DNA of 24,492 bases from contig CAZWAK010000113.1 of NCBI GenBank assembly GCA_964631865.1, positions 1-24,492 of the forward strand, written 5' to 3'. Below are positions 23,225 to 24,492 of this stretch, one piece after another. The notes under the pieces are model-generated. The model was not told the DNA's origin. It worked only from the letters and a program-made list of their open reading frames with translations, and did no database searches. A program made the translations under genes and the position numbers. Source of the DNA: JAFDVL01 sp964631865. Lineage in GTDB: Bacteria; Acidobacteriota; Blastocatellia; RBC074. Within the stretch, counting starts at the first letter, position 1. Each line of letters opens with the position of its first letter.

Positions 23225-23641
23225 ATGCCGCTTTACCTTTTGGACACGGATCATATTACGTTCGTTCAGCGTGGAGACCCCAAGGTCACGGCGCGCTATG
23301 AAGCCGTGCCCGAAGATGAAATCATTGTCTCTGTTATCAGCTATGAAGAACAACTGCGTGGCAGATTGGTGACAGTCAGCCAGGCAAAAACCAAAGAGCA
23401 GTTAGAACGTGCTTATTGGCTTTTACTGGATATGCAGGTCTTTTTTTGCGGATTGCGCGTGGTGGATTTTGGCAAAGCGGAGACCGCTATTTATGAATCA
23501 TTGAAAAAGCTGCATCGCCGTACAGGAACCATGGATTTGCGCATTGCCGCGACCGCTTTAGCGAATAACGCAATCCTCGTAACGCGCAACACACAGGACT
23601 TTGTGGATATTGAAAACCTGACACTGGAAAACTGGGCTTAA
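23225..23641 (+). CDS. PIN-domain toxin, VapC-like
   Basis: The 138-residue protein is a VapC-type PIN ribonuclease. Its acidic metal-binding residues are visible: Asp7 in LLDTDH, Glu42 in SYEEQLRGR, Asp104 in TMDLRIAATA and Asp125 in TRNTQDF. VapC toxins cut tRNA or rRNA and arrest growth unless bound by an antitoxin. The LLDTDHITF...SVISYEEQ and MDLRIAATALANNAILVTRNTQDF blocks are like the tRNA(fMet)-cutting group, but the target is not known. It lies 3 bp after the second HicB-like gene and 4 bp before ilvN, so it is translated within the ilv transcript. A VapB-type antitoxin is not seen; the HicB-like proteins take that place. Confidence 0.88.
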   Translation: MPLYLLDTDHITFVQRGDPKVTARYEAVPEDEIIVSVISYEEQLRGRLVTVSQAKTKEQLERAYWLLLDMQVFFCGLRVVDFGKAETAIYESLKKLHRRTGTMDLRIAATALANNAILVTRNTQDFVDIENLTLENWA

Positions 23642-23645
23642 TTTT

Positions 23646-24197
23646 ATGAGACATACTATCTCTCTGACCGTCGCCAATGAATACGGCATGTTAGCGCGCG
23701 TAGCTGGACTCTTCAGCGCGCGTGGGTATCAAATTGATTCGCTGTGTGTCGCGCCGATATTGGAAGACAATCTGTCGCGCATGACGATCACGACGCACGG
23801 CAATGACCAGATCATCGAGCAAATCATCAAGCAACTCGAAAAGCTCGTCAAAGTTTACGAAGTGCATGACTTGACCAAAGACCCGCACGTCGAACGCGAG
23901 ATGGTGTTGCTCACCGTCAACGCTGCGATGGGCGAGCAACGACAGGAAGTCTTGAGCCTCGTCGAAATCTTTCGCGCCAAAGTCGTAGACGTTTCGACCG
24001 ATGCGTTCATCATCGAAATGACCGGCAGCGCCGAAAAGGTCTATGCGTTGATTGATCTGCTCAAGCCGATTGGCATTCGTGACATCGTGCGCACCGGCAC
24101 GGTGGCGATGACGCGCGTCGCGGCGGTCAAAGCACGGCAAGCGAAATACGACGAGGAGGAAACATTTTCGGAATTGACCTTGAACGAAAAAGTTTAG
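23646..24197 (+). CDS. ilvN: Acetolactate synthase small (regulatory) subunit
   Basis: The 183-residue protein carries an N-terminal ACT domain (HTISLTVANEYGMLARVAGLF...GYQIDSL, about 2-75) that binds valine, and a second ferredoxin-like part (LLTVNA...EIFRAKVVDVSTDAFIIEMTG). It activates IlvB and makes it subject to feedback inhibition. IlvN and IlvH are related; the length fits IlvH/IlvN of either name. It starts 4 bp after the PIN gene, so its translation may depend on ribosomes that have read the toxin. This separates it from ilvB by about 1 kb, whereas the two are usually adjacent. Confidence 0.93.
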   Translation: MRHTISLTVANEYGMLARVAGLFSARGYQIDSLCVAPILEDNLSRMTITTHGNDQIIEQIIKQLEKLVKVYEVHDLTKDPHVEREMVLLTVNAAMGEQRQEVLSLVEIFRAKVVDVSTDAFIIEMTGSAEKVYALIDLLKPIGIRDIVRTGTVAMTRVAAVKARQAKYDEEETFSELTLNEKV

Positions 24198-24226
24198 TGA
24201 ATAGGTTTTGTGCATTGTAGCTACAG

Positions 24227-24469
24227 ATGGCTGATAAGTCAGAACTTCCAAAACTGAAAAGAGTGCGGGACGTCATACCAGAACTCTTTCGTATGGTGAT
24301 TCCGATGGGATTCATCGTGGCATTTTTTATAGAGGTTGTTCGACTTCTCTATCTTCGGTATGTTTCAGGTGTTTGGCGGTCGGTAAGATTTGGTGAAGTT
24401 ATATTCATCGTAGCCATCCTCGTCGTTTATTGGATCGTCGTCCGAGTTCAATGGCGAAAAGAGAAATGA
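24227..24469 (+). CDS. Small two-span membrane protein, unknown
   Basis: The 80-residue protein begins with a basic region (MADKSELPKLKRVRDV) and has two hydrophobic segments, about 23-44 and 57-74, then ends in WRKEK. I do not recognise it. It follows ilvN by 29 bp in the same direction, with sequence that is more A/T-rich than ilvN. ilvC, the usual next gene, is not seen before the window ends. Confidence 0.5.
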   Translation: MADKSELPKLKRVRDVIPELFRMVIPMGFIVAFFIEVVRLLYLRYVSGVWRSVRFGEVIFIVAILVVYWIVVRVQWRKEK

Positions 24470-24492
24470 ATTTGTTTGCAGTTTTAGAAAAC

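Overview
The window reads as chromosomal DNA of an Acidobacteriota bacterium, most likely class Blastocatellia (inference). The reasons are a secreted protein with a DUF4394 module followed by the 'Solibacter' TIGR03437 module and two PPC domains, a bacillithiol enzyme (BshC), G+C-rich genes, and intergenic gaps packed with short tandem repeats and long inverted repeats. No rRNA, tRNA, CRISPR array or transposase was seen.

Layout. 1-2000: the 3' end of a cytochrome c nitrite reductase (nrfA) and a porin-like outer-membrane protein. 2034-3684: divergent genes for a glycerophosphodiester phosphodiesterase and a methyltransferase. 3745-8188: a compact six-gene minus-strand operon, in transcription order degenerate Fic-domain protein, GNAT acetyltransferase, DUF4157-like HExxH protein, a 38-residue membrane protein, a sodium:solute symporter with a large hydrophilic insert, and a Tat-exported P1/NylC-type hydrolase. 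Three of its junctions overlap. 8367-14049: plus-strand DHDPS-family aldolase, bshC and the large secreted protein. 14306-16517: minus-strand lipoprotein, four-helix-bundle (23S-IVS type) protein and a LysR regulator.

16780-24197 is a branched-chain amino acid biosynthesis block: leuA, leuB, a SHOCT protein, a Uma2-family protein, then ilvB and ilvN. ilvB is preceded by a good promoter, a 43-codon leader peptide very rich in Val and Ile codons, an antiterminator/terminator pair and a U-rich tract, which together form a classical ribosome-mediated attenuator. Between ilvB and ilvN sit two tandem HicB-like small proteins (about 45% identical to each other) and a VapC-type PIN toxin, so a toxin-antitoxin-like cassette lies inside the attenuated operon.

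The most unusual feature is shared by many gaps. At least ten intergenic spacers carry locus-specific short tandem repeats, mostly with a 7-nt unit, often arranged as long inverted repeats. They lie against start codons (symporter, GNAT, lysR) or run into C-termini (Fic-like, four-helix, LysR). One is a nested double palindrome (23-bp outer and 36-bp inner perfect arms). One pair of arms could form an RNA stem enclosing the whole four-helix-bundle gene.
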